The notes: generated by a model not told the origin, from the sequence alone. A stretch of DNA of 36,415 nucleotides from Legionellaceae bacterium (GCA_030696305.1 JAUYSP010000051.1:1-36415), one strand, 5' to 3'. Positions 19,517-29,027 are shown, counted from the stretch's first letter. Made by a program: numbers and translations.

Positions 19517-20608
19517 ATGTTTGAGTATTTGGCCCCTAACCCCTATCCAGTGCAAGGACCCAGTGTGTTTGCTTGGATGCCATCGTTTAATTTTTTTTCT
19601 AGAACAATGGCGAAAAATGTTTTGATTTCTCTAAAACGCTCTCCACCAAGTTTAGCGAAAATCCAACAAGATAAAATCAAAGTCTGTGCGCAATATGGAG
19701 TAGAAATCCAAAGTGGTAAGGTTTATACATATGATGGCGCTACTTTGGATACAATTGAATTCATTCCTCATACATTAAAGCAGCTACCCCTTAATGAAAG
19801 AAAATTTATCATTAAATTCAAAGGCCAGAATGGTTTTTATGAAAGTACGCTCGATGACTTTGCTCACGATGCGATTTCTTCCAATAGAGTTGTAATTGGA
19901 TTTAATTATCGAGGTGTTGGATACAGTCAAAAAAAACCCTTAATTTTTCAAGAACTCGTGACTGATGGGATTGCACAAGTTCAACGGTTATTAGCCGCTG
20001 GTGTTAACTCCGAGAATATTTTGCTTGATAGTGAATCATTGGGTGGGGCGATCGCAACCATGGTTGCTTTTCATTTTTATGAGAAAAAAACGCCCGTTTA
20101 TCTTTTTAATTCACGTTCGTTTTCATCGCTTTCGTTAACCGCAGTCGAAATGCAAACACCAATGCTACCTACGCCTATAAAGTATTTTTTACGGCGTATC
20201 ATCGCTTCGATGGGTTGGGAAGCTGATGTTGCTGCAGCTTATAAACAAATTGACGAAAAATATAAGCGCTACCTGGTTGTAGCGAAACCGTCTGAAAAAT
20301 CAACAGGTGATACAATCATCCCTCATGATTGTTCTTTACATCGAGCGGTTAGAGAAGATGAAAAAACTAAACAGCAATTGACGGGTTATAAAGTACTCGC
20401 TCAAGGGGTCGATAATGTTGGTCATAAAGATAAGCGGGATAATTTAATTCTTAAAAATAATAGACAAGAGACAGCTCAAAGTATGTTTCTCTTTTTTGCG
20501 TCAACGGCAAGTAACAACCCTTGCCATCAAGCTGTAAATAGCCATGATGCCTCTAGTGATACGGCCACAGAATTCACACCGTTATATATATCCTCCTATA
20601 GCTCTTAA
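19517..20608 (+). CDS. Alpha/beta hydrolase, SidB-like effector family (putative)
   Basis: A 363-aa protein with a lipase-type fold pattern. VVIGFNYRGVGYS is an oxyanion-region strand-loop (125-137). The nucleophile elbow is ILLDSESLGGAIATMVA, with Ser174 replacing the usual GxSxG context by SESLG. An acid candidate is Asp265 in STGDTIIPHD, and His303 is in VGHKDKRD. The order Ser-Asp-His and spacing fit a catalytic triad. The family resembles SidB/SdbA-type Dot/Icm effectors of Legionella (from memory). There is no signal peptide. It follows the 626-aa protein by 28 bp with AGAGGAA upstream of the ATG, so the two are probably co-transcribed. The Ser/Thr-rich C terminus is typical of many translocated substrates, but translocation is inferred. 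Confidence 0.75.
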   Translation: MFEYLAPNPYPVQGPSVFAWMPSFNFFSRTMAKNVLISLKRSPPSLAKIQQDKIKVCAQYGVEIQSGKVYTYDGATLDTIEFIPHTLKQLPLNERKFIIKFKGQNGFYESTLDDFAHDAISSNRVVIGFNYRGVGYSQKKPLIFQELVTDGIAQVQRLLAAGVNSENILLDSESLGGAIATMVAFHFYEKKTPVYLFNSRSFSSLSLTAVEMQTPMLPTPIKYFLRRIIASMGWEADVAAAYKQIDEKYKRYLVVAKPSEKSTGDTIIPHDCSLHRAVREDEKTKQQLTGYKVLAQGVDNVGHKDKRDNLILKNNRQETAQSMFLFFASTASNNPCHQAVNSHDASSDTATEFTPLYISSYSS

Positions 20609-20615
20609 ATGCTTT

Positions 20616-20654
20616 CGCCTGCGTGCCCATATTAGACAAGTGGTAACACAGGCG
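20616..20654. terminator. Possible bidirectional terminator hairpin
   Basis: CGCCTGCGT (20616-20624) pairs with ACACAGGCG (20646-20654) with one wobble, in the 73-bp gap between the converging hydrolase and astacin genes. The loop is long (21 nt) and there is no U-tract, so this is tentative. Confidence 0.3.
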
Positions 20655-20681
20655 GGTATGATCACGTTGATTAGAAAGTCT

Positions 20682-21488
20682 CTATGGGTACATCGTATTG
20701 ACAGCTGCAATATCTTTATTACTCAAATGATCTCGTTGCCCTATTTCAACATCTTGCAGTGGTACGATAGTCCTTTCCCCATTTTTTGAAAATGCATAGG
20801 CTGTATAATGCATAATTGATTGGTAATCATAATCACCGAAGTCTTGGCCATCGGTTAAATGCTGATTGAAGTTATAACGATAGTTTTCATCAATATTTTC
20901 CCAAAGTATTTGGATGTAGGCATCTCTATCTTCGCGAGACTGTTCATGCCATAAGCCTAACGCATGTCCAATTTCGTGAGCAATATTCATGGTTCCACAC
21001 CGAGGACTTAATTTAACGATTTGGCCACCACCTTGTTTGCCCACGAAAGAAGAGCATGTCGACCCATTCGTTGGAACAAATGAAAGATAATCAGTATATT
21101 CATTATTTTCACTATCCGTTCGCTCCACAAATTTGATGTGAGTATTTTTTTGCCAGGTTGACATAGCTTCCAGTATGGCTAATTTGCTAGGTAAAGGTAA
21201 CGTGTCGGATAATTCATACGGCACGACCCCTTGTGGCCAACGTGCCCCGCCTAATTTAAGTAAAATAATTGCTTGCGGCGATTTAGATTCAGCAATTTTA
21301 GGTAACTTTTGAATGATAATATCACCCTCAGCTACGCCATATCCGTCAATTTTTTCATAAACAATATCACGTGGCCCAAGAATAGGATCCATAACCATCA
21401 CATGGCCTAATGTTCCTGCGGCATAAGACGATTCGTATATGACCAAGGTCATAAAGGTTAATGCTGTGTAGATTATCCAACGCGGCAT
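20682..21488 (-). CDS. Secreted astacin-family (M12A) zinc metalloprotease, LegP-like
   Basis: The 268-aa protein starts with a Sec-type signal peptide (hydrophobic 4-19, probable cleavage near SSYA|AG at 23-24). A propeptide follows with AEGDIII (D56), resembling the astacin aspartate-switch motif FxGD. The mature catalytic domain begins near RWPQGVVPYEL. The zinc site is HEIGHALGLWHEQSREDRD (171-189; H171, H175, H181 ligands, E172 general base), and the Met-turn SIMHY (224-228) has the extra Tyr. Astacins are common in animals and rare in bacteria. Legionella has the Dot/Icm-linked LegP, which I recall lying near mnmE as here. It follows rsmI by 1 bp, with GGAGAC at the end of rsmI as its ribosome-binding site. 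Confidence 0.92.
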   Translation of the reverse strand: MPRWIIYTALTFMTLVIYESSYAAGTLGHVMVMDPILGPRDIVYEKIDGYGVAEGDIIIQKLPKIAESKSPQAIILLKLGGARWPQGVVPYELSDTLPLPSKLAILEAMSTWQKNTHIKFVERTDSENNEYTDYLSFVPTNGSTCSSFVGKQGGGQIVKLSPRCGTMNIAHEIGHALGLWHEQSREDRDAYIQILWENIDENYRYNFNQHLTDGQDFGDYDYQSIMHYTAYAFSKNGERTIVPLQDVEIGQRDHLSNKDIAAVNTMYP

Positions 21489-21489
21489 G

Positions 21490-22338
21490 TTAGTCTCCTA
21501 ATTCTAATGCAATACGATATAATTCGTTTTTGGGTTCCCCTGTGATTTTTGCGGCTAGCCTGACAGCTTGTTTCAGGGGTAATTCTTCGAGTAAAGTGGT
21601 TAAAACAGATGTATCACAGTTTACTACGGACTTTGATTCTCTGGGAGGAATAATTAAAACAAATTCTCCTTTACAGCGAACAGGCTCTTCTTGAAGCCAA
21701 TGATTGATATCAATTGGCGAGCCAGAAATAAAATGTTCAAATGTTTTAGTAAGTTCTTTGGCTAAAACCAAGGGATAATCCTCACCAAAAACAACGCCAA
21801 TATCTTCAATACATTCAGTGATGCGATGAGTAGATTCATAAAAAATCAGTGTGTGCCCAAGATCTTTAACCGAGGTGAGTTTGCTGCGCCGCGCGGATGA
21901 CTTTGCGGGTAAAAATCCAAAAAAACTAAGTGCATCACAGGGGATTCCGGCCGCAGATAATGCCGCAACAAATGCACATGCACCAGGAATCGGAACTACG
22001 TTGATATGATTGGCTCGAGCCAAATGAACCAGAGGATATCCGGGGTCACTAATGAGTGGTGTACCCGCATCACTAATTAGGGCAAATGATTTTCCATTGA
22101 GTAATTCGGTAATAATCGATTGAGCTTTGCTGTCTTCATTATGAGCATGTAGCGACACCAATGGTTTTTGAATTCCATAAGAAGTTAGTAACTGTTTTGA
22201 GTGACGGGTATCTTCGGCTAGAATTGTATCGACAGATTGTAATGTGGATATAGCACGAAAGGTGATGTCTTCGCGATTTCCGATTGGGGTCGCTATGACA
22301 AAAAGTGTCCCAGTTGTTCTTGCCGAAGTCGTCATCAT
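21490..22338 (-). CDS. rsmI: 16S rRNA 2'-O-ribose C1402 methyltransferase
   Basis: RsmI methylates the ribose of C1402 in 16S rRNA using S-adenosylmethionine. The 282-aa protein has the tetrapyrrole-methylase-type fold: GTLFVIATPIGNREDITFRA, LAEDTRHSKQLL, ALISDAGTPLISDPGYPL, PIPGACAFVAALSAAGIP and LIFYESTHRI are all family hallmarks. It is divergent from lpoA with only 40 bp between their starts, the same arrangement as E. coli rsmI (yraL) and lpoA (yraM). The astacin gene is appended directly downstream. Confidence 0.97.
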   Translation of the reverse strand: MMTTSARTTGTLFVIATPIGNREDITFRAISTLQSVDTILAEDTRHSKQLLTSYGIQKPLVSLHAHNEDSKAQSIITELLNGKSFALISDAGTPLISDPGYPLVHLARANHINVVPIPGACAFVAALSAAGIPCDALSFFGFLPAKSSARRSKLTSVKDLGHTLIFYESTHRITECIEDIGVVFGEDYPLVLAKELTKTFEHFISGSPIDINHWLQEEPVRCKGEFVLIIPPRESKSVVNCDTSVLTTLLEELPLKQAVRLAAKITGEPKNELYRIALELGD

Positions 22339-22378
22339 AGTTTATCCTTTTGCGTTCTTTGATTCAGGATGTTGTTTC

Positions 22379-24187
22379 ATGTTATTTATTTCGCGTATGT
22401 TGAAATCAACTTTATGTCTAGTTTTTGTTTTTTTGCTTTCAAATTGCACCAAGCTAACCACAGATAGTCCGCTAAAAAGCAAACAACATACCATTGCTAG
22501 TCCGTATACGATGCCTGCGTCTGCTTATCTTGCGTTAGCACAAAACCAAGAAGGCGAAGAAAAACAGTCGTTACTTTTAATGGCTGCTGGTCGTTATATT
22601 TATGATGGTCAATGGCGACAAGGTCTTCCTATTCTCTCACAAATGAGCACCTCATCGGCTGAATTGGCAAATGAAAAAAATATCTTGTTGGCTAAAATAG
22701 ACCTTATTCGTGAACAACCACATGCAGCAATTACGAAGTTGTCTGTCGTGCGTGAAATTAACAGATTGCCGATTTATTATCAAGTTCAATTTCATGATAT
22801 GTTGGCTTATGCTTATCATGCCACACATCATCCAATTGAGGCAGTAATAGAGCGAATTAAGTTAGATCATTTACTGTCTGATGAGTTTTCCAAAGCAAAT
22901 AATCGCCGTGCTTTGTGGTTATCACTAACTACCCTGTCTCAACCTGAACTAGATACTTTAGTAGCGGAGTCATCAGATGATCCCGTTTTAGATGGATGGA
23001 TTCAGTTAGCAGAAATATCCCGTAAACAATATGGTGATACTGATCAAATGTTGGCAGATCTTGAGCAATGGCAAACTCGATTTCCTACTCATTCAGCAAA
23101 TTATATTTTGCCAACGCCTTTAGAAAAAATAAAACAACATTTATTTGCACCTCCCAAACAAATCGCTTTGTTACTACCGGTAACAGGCCCACTGGCCGGG
23201 CCCGCACATGCTATTCAAGATGGCTTTATGGCGGCTTATAATGCTAGCAGTCGACATAATCAGGTAAACGTCCGTGTTTATAATACAAATGTAGATTCTG
23301 TTGCTGCACTGTATCAGCGAGCTTATTCTGATGGAGCAGACTATATTGTTGGCCCGTTGAGCAAATCACATGCTGCTGAAGTCGCTAAGTTAAGTCATCC
23401 TGTGCCAACGCTATTGTTGAACGACATCGATGGTAAGCCCGCCGCTAATGCATATCAGTTTGGTTTATCGCCGACGAATGAAGCGCGCCAAGTAGCAGCT
23501 CGAGCTAGGAAAAATGGTTATGCGCATGCTTTAGTCATTGCGCCTTCCGGTGCTTGGGGAGACGATATTGTCAATGCATTTTCAATGCAATGGCGTGAAG
23601 GTGGTGGACAAATTGTGGAAACGTTGCATTATACTGCGCAAGAAGATTTGACCACCGCGGTTCGAAATTTATTACATGTATCGGCTAGCGTTGATCATCA
23701 AAAACGGAATAAAAAAATCTCAGCAGTGGTTTCCTCATCGCCTATGCGCAGGCAAGATTTTGATGTTATTTTTCTGGTCGCCTATCCAACAAAAGCACGT
23801 CAAATTATGCCATTATTGCGTTATTACTACGCGGGGAATGTCCCTGTATATGCCACTTCCAGTATTTATTCTGGTAGTGTTGATAGAATGAAAGACCGCG
23901 ATTTAAACGGGATTATCTTTTGTGATATGCCGTGGGTATTTTCGCATCAAATGGGCAATCGCAATTGGCCAGAGCAGTTTAATAGTTACAATCGTCTATA
24001 TGCTTTGGGAATGGATAGCTATGCTTTGTCTACTCAATTAAATCAATTGATTTTATTCCCAGCGTTGGGAGTTCATGATAAGAGCGGCGTACTTTATCTC
24101 AATAAAGATCAACATATCTCCCGCATTCTTGTTTTTGGTCAATTTCGGCAAGGCGTGGCCCAATTGTTGGGTGATTCACAAGAGTGA
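22379..24187 (+). CDS. lpoA: Penicillin-binding protein activator LpoA (LppC family lipoprotein)
   Basis: LpoA is an outer-membrane lipoprotein that activates PBP1a in peptidoglycan synthesis in E. coli. From the ATG at 22379 (AGGAT 8 nt upstream) the protein is 602 aa, somewhat shorter than E. coli (678). An N-terminal hydrophobic segment leads to LLSNC (Cys23), a lipobox with an unusual Asn at -1. A TPR-like helical N half is followed by a periplasmic-binding-protein-like domain starting at KQIALLLPVTGPLAGPA. An upstream in-frame extension would overlap rsmI and remove the signal from the N terminus, so it is rejected. In E. coli yraN follows directly; here it is 7 kb away. Confidence 0.9.
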   Translation: MLFISRMLKSTLCLVFVFLLSNCTKLTTDSPLKSKQHTIASPYTMPASAYLALAQNQEGEEKQSLLLMAAGRYIYDGQWRQGLPILSQMSTSSAELANEKNILLAKIDLIREQPHAAITKLSVVREINRLPIYYQVQFHDMLAYAYHATHHPIEAVIERIKLDHLLSDEFSKANNRRALWLSLTTLSQPELDTLVAESSDDPVLDGWIQLAEISRKQYGDTDQMLADLEQWQTRFPTHSANYILPTPLEKIKQHLFAPPKQIALLLPVTGPLAGPAHAIQDGFMAAYNASSRHNQVNVRVYNTNVDSVAALYQRAYSDGADYIVGPLSKSHAAEVAKLSHPVPTLLLNDIDGKPAANAYQFGLSPTNEARQVAARARKNGYAHALVIAPSGAWGDDIVNAFSMQWREGGGQIVETLHYTAQEDLTTAVRNLLHVSASVDHQKRNKKISAVVSSSPMRRQDFDVIFLVAYPTKARQIMPLLRYYYAGNVPVYATSSIYSGSVDRMKDRDLNGIIFCDMPWVFSHQMGNRNWPEQFNSYNRLYALGMDSYALSTQLNQLILFPALGVHDKSGVLYLNKDQHISRILVFGQFRQGVAQLLGDSQE

Positions 24188-24308
24188 CTTTTTATCGAAA
24201 CTATTTACACCGCCTCCAATGTGATGTAAAATAAAGCATAATGCCTATTTAAAATTAACTTTGGTTGGTTAACTGGGTATGCGCAAATAACGCACATTGG
24301 GGACGTAA

Positions 24309-27026
24309 ATGGTTAACTTCTTTGAGTCTTTTAGATTCACTACCACCCGCCAAATGGGCAAAGAAGAAGCTCGTCCTGAAATAGACCACATCTGGGACAG
24401 TATCTTTTCACATTATTCATATGCCGCATTGTCACCCGACGCTAAAAACGAACTCGATGCCTATCTTAAATCGTTTTACGATGGCTGCGGTTTAGTAAAG
24501 CTACCGGAAACCGCCACTATCCCGAGCGACACTTCCTCATACGATAGAAACACCGTTATTTATTTCAATGATGAGCTTTATTATGCAGATAAAGAAGATA
24601 ACACAATCGAAAAGATTAAAATCACTGATGCGAATCAGGATGATTTTGATGATTTAAAATCAAAAATAACCGAAAAGTATCAATTAGCGACTGGCTCCGA
24701 TCTAAAACTAATTCGCTCAGCTACTGAATGTACCCGATTGAAAACGCCGGTGGTTTTGGCGATTTTTGAAAGACGCTCGTCGCGGAAAGAAGCACTATTA
24801 AATTGCGATGCGTTATTGGATGAGACTATTCCAGAAAAAATTCACTTATTAAATAAAGCGCAAGTGATTGCTTTGGATAAAGAATTACGTTTTGCCTTAA
24901 CTCAATACTTAGCGCAATCGCAAGCGGCTAGCGATCATATTGGCGTAGTCAAAAGTCAACATACCGAATTAGCCCAATGCTACCGACAAATCAAACGTTG
25001 TACGCGATTAAGAAAACAACTTGAGCTTAGACAGGTTGAGCTAGAAATAGCACGTTTGGACGCAGACAGTGAGCATGTGGATTTAACGAATAAACATATA
25101 GCATTATCACAAGCTCTTGATATTATTGAGCCTGCGGTTGACGCAGTAAAACCAGCTTCACTTTTCAGCATTTTACCTGGATTTTTAAAAGAAGATGAAG
25201 ATGATTTAGATAGTGATTACATTATCACTCAATTGAGTAAAGCCAATGGTCGTCGACTTTATTGGGTCTGGACTCGATGTTTAATTGAAAGTTTTATTAT
25301 TACGGCACATCAAGCGCTATTAACAACAACTATTATTGCTGCCTGGGTCAGTTTTACATTGTATTGGCTTCGAGGTGGTGTAACGACGGCTGCTGCAGTC
25401 CAGCATTCATTTGATTTACTCGTGAGTGAGCGAGAGCGCGTAATTGCTGCTCACAAACGTCGTCGCGCTCATTTACAAGAGCGACTACACGACATTCTAA
25501 ATGATATTGTGTGGGGTTGTATTAATTTTGCTTGTTATTATGTTCTTTGTGGTCCAGGATATTTGGGCTACATTGGTGATGTATTGACTGTCGCGTTATT
25601 AGGTATGGATTTTACCTTAGCAGCATGTCGTTTTGATACTGGATTAGCTGAAAATGAGGCGCAATTAGAAAGTTATAATGCCGAAATGATTGCTTTATTG
25701 CGCCAGATGGATTTAGAGCAAGGGCAAATACAAGATCCAAGTTTATTAAATCTTGTCGCGGAGATGCGTGAATTAATTACAGACATTGGAGCGTTGGAAC
25801 ATCAAAATAGCTATCAAGGTCTGCGCGATTTGATTAACCGAAAACTCCATCAATTGATACTTGGAAATTCGAACTCTAAAGATTTAATTGAATCGAAGAA
25901 AGCGGCGTTAATTAGGTGCTTGCAAGCGATTGATAATCGCCTTATTAGCATGAAAGTGTCGGGTGAATCTCAGGATGTAATTGACGAGCTTGACGTGTTA
26001 ATGAAGCAGTTTCTGCGGCCATATCAAGCCAAAGAAGCATATAACAACCGATGGGATGATAAATATACGTCTCTTTTTTATGATACCTGTTATGGTGCAT
26101 TGTTATGTGTTGCGTTTGCTATGGTGTGCTATTTCTGCTTGGGTCCGTTTGTGGCGATGCCGATTGCTATAAGCTTGCTTGGAGTCATTGTCCTGAATTT
26201 GGCTACGCTTGTTTGGCGTACGGCGAATGCTCGGCTTGATATTAGCCGTACAAATCAAATCGGTATTGTCAATGAAGAAGCTTACAATAAGCTGATTGTT
26301 AAGTTTGTTCAATTTGCTGATGACTATAAAACTAAATCCGAGCAACGCAACCAACTATTGAACGACGAACAACAGTTGACGAAGCTCAACTATGAGATGA
26401 CCTACATTGATGGTCAAATGAAGCAGTTGTACTTAGATATGTTACAAGTCGGAGCGCAATCCGGTTATCAGTCTGAATTGGTTCAATTCAAAGCAATGGA
26501 ATTGGCGAGAGCGACATTTCTTCGTCTTTGTGTACCTGTAGCGATTGCATTAACCTTATTGCTTGCCCCGGCGCTTACACTGACTCTACCAACGTATCTA
26601 TTTCTCATGGCGGGCGTGTTGGTATTTGCTGTTGCTACCTCGGTTGCTCTGAACAAATTATACAAGCCACAAGCATCTAAATGGAGAAAGGCAGATGAAA
26701 GTACAACATCATCCCCTCATTTGAATGCGATCGAATACCAAGCGTTTAGGCGTTCGGCATTGACACTTAAAACACCTAACAGTGTTAAAAACCCATTAAA
26801 TGAGCAAGATGAAACTGCTTCTATGCTTTCTACAGAAGTAATTCATTTCGATTTATCGGCAAGCAAAGAAAACGGCAAGCAATTATTGAATGAAATGAAG
26901 AAAACAGAGCATCGCGTTGGGAAAAAGGCTGATGTATTTACAATATTCAGTGGTAAGAAATTTGAGCCAAAAGAAGCACAGGATTATGACCATCAATTAG
27001 GCTATGGTTCGGTAGCTGGTGGTTAG
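24309..27026 (+). CDS. 905-aa coiled-coil, multi-pass membrane protein of unknown function
   Basis: No named family recognised. The N-terminal ~310 residues are soluble, with a strong helical/coiled stretch around RKQLELRQVELEIARLDADS. Membrane segments lie near 325-352 and 400-440, where RLHDILNDIVWGCINFACYY aligns with the 626-aa protein at 17608. Two more lie near 590-640 and 725-785. The C-terminal 100 residues are polar. Long coiled linkers separate the membrane blocks, suggesting two related modules in tandem. GGGGAC lies just before the ATG. It lies alone between lpoA and mnmG, breaking the rsmI/lpoA-yraN link known from E. coli. Effector-like or structural roles are guesses; localisation to a membrane is well supported. 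Confidence 0.85.
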   Translation: MVNFFESFRFTTTRQMGKEEARPEIDHIWDSIFSHYSYAALSPDAKNELDAYLKSFYDGCGLVKLPETATIPSDTSSYDRNTVIYFNDELYYADKEDNTIEKIKITDANQDDFDDLKSKITEKYQLATGSDLKLIRSATECTRLKTPVVLAIFERRSSRKEALLNCDALLDETIPEKIHLLNKAQVIALDKELRFALTQYLAQSQAASDHIGVVKSQHTELAQCYRQIKRCTRLRKQLELRQVELEIARLDADSEHVDLTNKHIALSQALDIIEPAVDAVKPASLFSILPGFLKEDEDDLDSDYIITQLSKANGRRLYWVWTRCLIESFIITAHQALLTTTIIAAWVSFTLYWLRGGVTTAAAVQHSFDLLVSERERVIAAHKRRRAHLQERLHDILNDIVWGCINFACYYVLCGPGYLGYIGDVLTVALLGMDFTLAACRFDTGLAENEAQLESYNAEMIALLRQMDLEQGQIQDPSLLNLVAEMRELITDIGALEHQNSYQGLRDLINRKLHQLILGNSNSKDLIESKKAALIRCLQAIDNRLISMKVSGESQDVIDELDVLMKQFLRPYQAKEAYNNRWDDKYTSLFYDTCYGALLCVAFAMVCYFCLGPFVAMPIAISLLGVIVLNLATLVWRTANARLDISRTNQIGIVNEEAYNKLIVKFVQFADDYKTKSEQRNQLLNDEQQLTKLNYEMTYIDGQMKQLYLDMLQVGAQSGYQSELVQFKAMELARATFLRLCVPVAIALTLLLAPALTLTLPTYLFLMAGVLVFAVATSVALNKLYKPQASKWRKADESTTSSPHLNAIEYQAFRRSALTLKTPNSVKNPLNEQDETASMLSTEVIHFDLSASKENGKQLLNEMKKTEHRVGKKADVFTIFSGKKFEPKEAQDYDHQLGYGSVAGG

Positions 27027-27046
27027 ACTGGAGATAGATTGATAGG

Positions 27047-27064
27047 ATGCATCAGGGGATGCGT
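27047..27064 (+). terminator. Short hairpin after the 905-aa gene
   Basis: ATGCATC-AGGG-GATGCGT forms a 7-bp stem with one wobble, 20 bp after the stop codon. It is followed by CTTCCTT rather than a U-run, so termination strength is uncertain. The loop-stem motif GCATC..GATGC recurs at 32338-32355. Confidence 0.35.
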
Positions 27065-27084
27065 CTTCCTTAGCATATAATGAT

Positions 27085-27110
27085 ACTTTTTTGATAAAAA
27101 AGTGTATAAT
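27085..27110 (+). promoter_or_regulatory. Candidate mnmG promoter with a T/A-tract dyad
   Basis: A perfect TATAAT at 27105-27110 lies 42 bp before the mnmG ATG. The upstream ACTTTTTT-GAT-AAAAAAGT (27085-27103) is a perfect 8-bp inverted repeat abutting it, and no good -35 hexamer is seen at the right distance. The dyad may be an operator or a bent UP-like element. A second TATAAT at 27076-27081 also lacks a -35. Confidence 0.45.
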
Positions 27111-27152
27111 CTCCCCTCAAATAACAGCTACTTTTTGAACAAATAAACCAAT

Positions 27153-29027
27153 ATGAATCTTGAAAAACATTATGACATCATTGTGATCGGCGGCGGTCAT
27201 GCCGGCACTGAAGCTGCTTTAGCTGCTGCGCGTATGGGTGCGGATACATTATTACTTACTCATAACATGGATCTCCTGGGTCAAATGTCTTGTAATCCAG
27301 CAATTGGCGGGATTGGTAAAGGGCATTTAGTAAAAGAAATTGATGCCTTAGATGGTGTCATGGCACGGGCCGCAGATGAAGCAGGTATTCAATTTCGTAT
27401 TCTTAATGCCTCTAAAGGCCCTGCTGTACGCGCAACGCGCGCGCAAGCGGATCGAGTGCTTTACCGTCAAGCAATTCGTCGACAATTACAATCGCAAGCA
27501 AATTTGACGTTATTTCAGCAGGCGGTGGATGACGTGTTGGTTGAAGGGAATCGCGTTGTCGGTGTAGTGACTCAAATGGGACTGACCTTGCGAGCCCGGG
27601 CTGTTGTTTTGACTGTCGGTACTTTTTTAGGTGGTAAAATTCACGTTGGTATGAACCAATACGCGGGTGGGCGAGCGGGTGATCCGCCTGCAATTGCTTT
27701 GGCTCATCGTTTACGGGATTTAGCTTTACCGGTTGGCCGATTGAAAACAGGAACGCCACCTCGGATCGATGGCCGCACATTAGATTACACGCAAATGGTA
27801 GTACAACCAGGCGATACGCCTGTGCCCGTATTTTCCTATCTAGGCACAGTTGCTGACCACCCAACTCAGATTCCTTGCTTTATTACACATACCACTGAAA
27901 AAACCCATGACATCATTCGTCAGAACTTACACCAATCACCGATGTATGCAGGCGTGATTGAAGGCATTGGTCCGCGTTACTGTCCTTCGATAGAAGATAA
28001 AGTCGTGCGATTTGCTGATAAATTATCACATCAAATTTTTGTTGAACCAGAGGGATTAACTACAGAAGAAATGTATCCCAATGGTATTTCTACCAGCCTA
28101 CCGTTTGACGTACAAGTACAGTTTGTTCGTACTCTCAGGGGATTTGAGAATGCCCACATCACACGTCCAGGCTATGCAATCGAGTATGATTATTTTGATC
28201 CGCGTGGATTAACTTCTTTTTTACAAACGAAACCTTTCCCTAATTTATTTTTTGCTGGTCAAATTAATGGAACAACGGGTTATGAAGAGGCTGCAGCTCA
28301 AGGATTGATTGCTGGTATGAATGCTGCATTGCTAGTGCAGGATAAATCTTTATGGAGTCCTCGAAGAGATGAAGCTTATGCCGGTGTGTTAATAGATGAT
28401 TTGATTACACTGGGTACTCAAGAGCCTTATCGTATGTTTACTTCACGGGCAGAATATCGATTATTACTACGCGAAGACAATGCTGATCTACGTCTCACAG
28501 AAAAAGGCCGAGAGCTTGGCCTGGTTAGTGACGAACGATGGCGTGTATTTTCGGAAAAACGTGAAACAATAGAAAAAATCAATGCTCAATTAAAAGATTC
28601 GTGGGTCCGTGTAGGTCATAATGGCAATTTAGCAACAGTTTTAGAAACACCTTTAGCGCATGACTGTAAAGCGACGGATTTACTAAAACGTCCCGAAATT
28701 AACTATGGACATATTCAGGCTTTAGAAGATTTAAATTTACCTGAAGTGGCAGTGGCTATTGCAGAACAAGTAGAAATACAAAATAAATATGCAGGGTATA
28801 TCGAGCGCCAGTTGTTAGATATCGAGCGCTTGCGCAATCATGAAAACACCAAAATACCCGAACTATTTGATTATACTGGATTATCTGGCCTATCTGCCGA
28901 AGTCATTCAAAAATTAAATAAAATTAGACCCGCTACCATCGCGCAAGCAGGCCGAATTTCAGGCGTGACCCCGGCTGCTTTGTCGTTAGTATTGGTGCAA
29001 CTAAAAAAGCAACGGCTAATGGCATGA
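27153..29027 (+). CDS. mnmG: tRNA uridine-5-carboxymethylaminomethyl modification enzyme (FAD)
   Basis: MnmG is the FAD- and folate-dependent partner of MnmE in wobble uridine modification. The 624-aa protein begins with the dinucleotide fold [22 protein letters not shown] (GxGxxG at 13-18). It carries [54 protein letters not shown] and the C-terminal [14 protein letters not shown]. It overlaps rsmG by ATGA. The conserved mnmG-rsmG-parA-parB order is intact. Confidence 0.98.
   Translation: MNLEKHYDIIVIGGGHAGTEAALAAARMGADTLLLTHNMDLLGQMSCNPAIGGIGKGHLVKEIDALDGVMARAADEAGIQFRILNASKGPAVRATRAQADRVLYRQAIRRQLQSQANLTLFQQAVDDVLVEGNRVVGVVTQMGLTLRARAVVLTVGTFLGGKIHVGMNQYAGGRAGDPPAIALAHRLRDLALPVGRLKTGTPPRIDGRTLDYTQMVVQPGDTPVPVFSYLGTVADHPTQIPCFITHTTEKTHDIIRQNLHQSPMYAGVIEGIGPRYCPSIEDKVVRFADKLSHQIFVEPEGLTTEEMYPNGISTSLPFDVQVQFVRTLRGFENAHITRPGYAIEYDYFDPRGLTSFLQTKPFPNLFFAGQINGTTGYEEAAAQGLIAGMNAALLVQDKSLWSPRRDEAYAGVLIDDLITLGTQEPYRMFTSRAEYRLLLREDNADLRLTEKGRELGLVSDERWRVFSEKRETIEKINAQLKDSWVRVGHNGNLATVLETPLAHDCKATDLLKRPEINYGHIQALEDLNLPEVAVAIAEQVEIQNKYAGYIERQLLDIERLRNHENTKIPELFDYTGLSGLSAEVIQKLNKIRPATIAQAGRISGVTPAALSLVLVQLKKQRLMA

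Noticed and set aside
24240..24308. Possible PmrA-type box (TTTAA-N6-CTTTG) upstream of the 905-aa gene
   Set aside because: Only one half fits the YTTAA-N6-YTTAA pattern and its spacing to a promoter is undefined.
27412..27864. 150-aa minus-strand frame inside mnmG
   Set aside because: Antisense shadow of a strongly conserved coding region.
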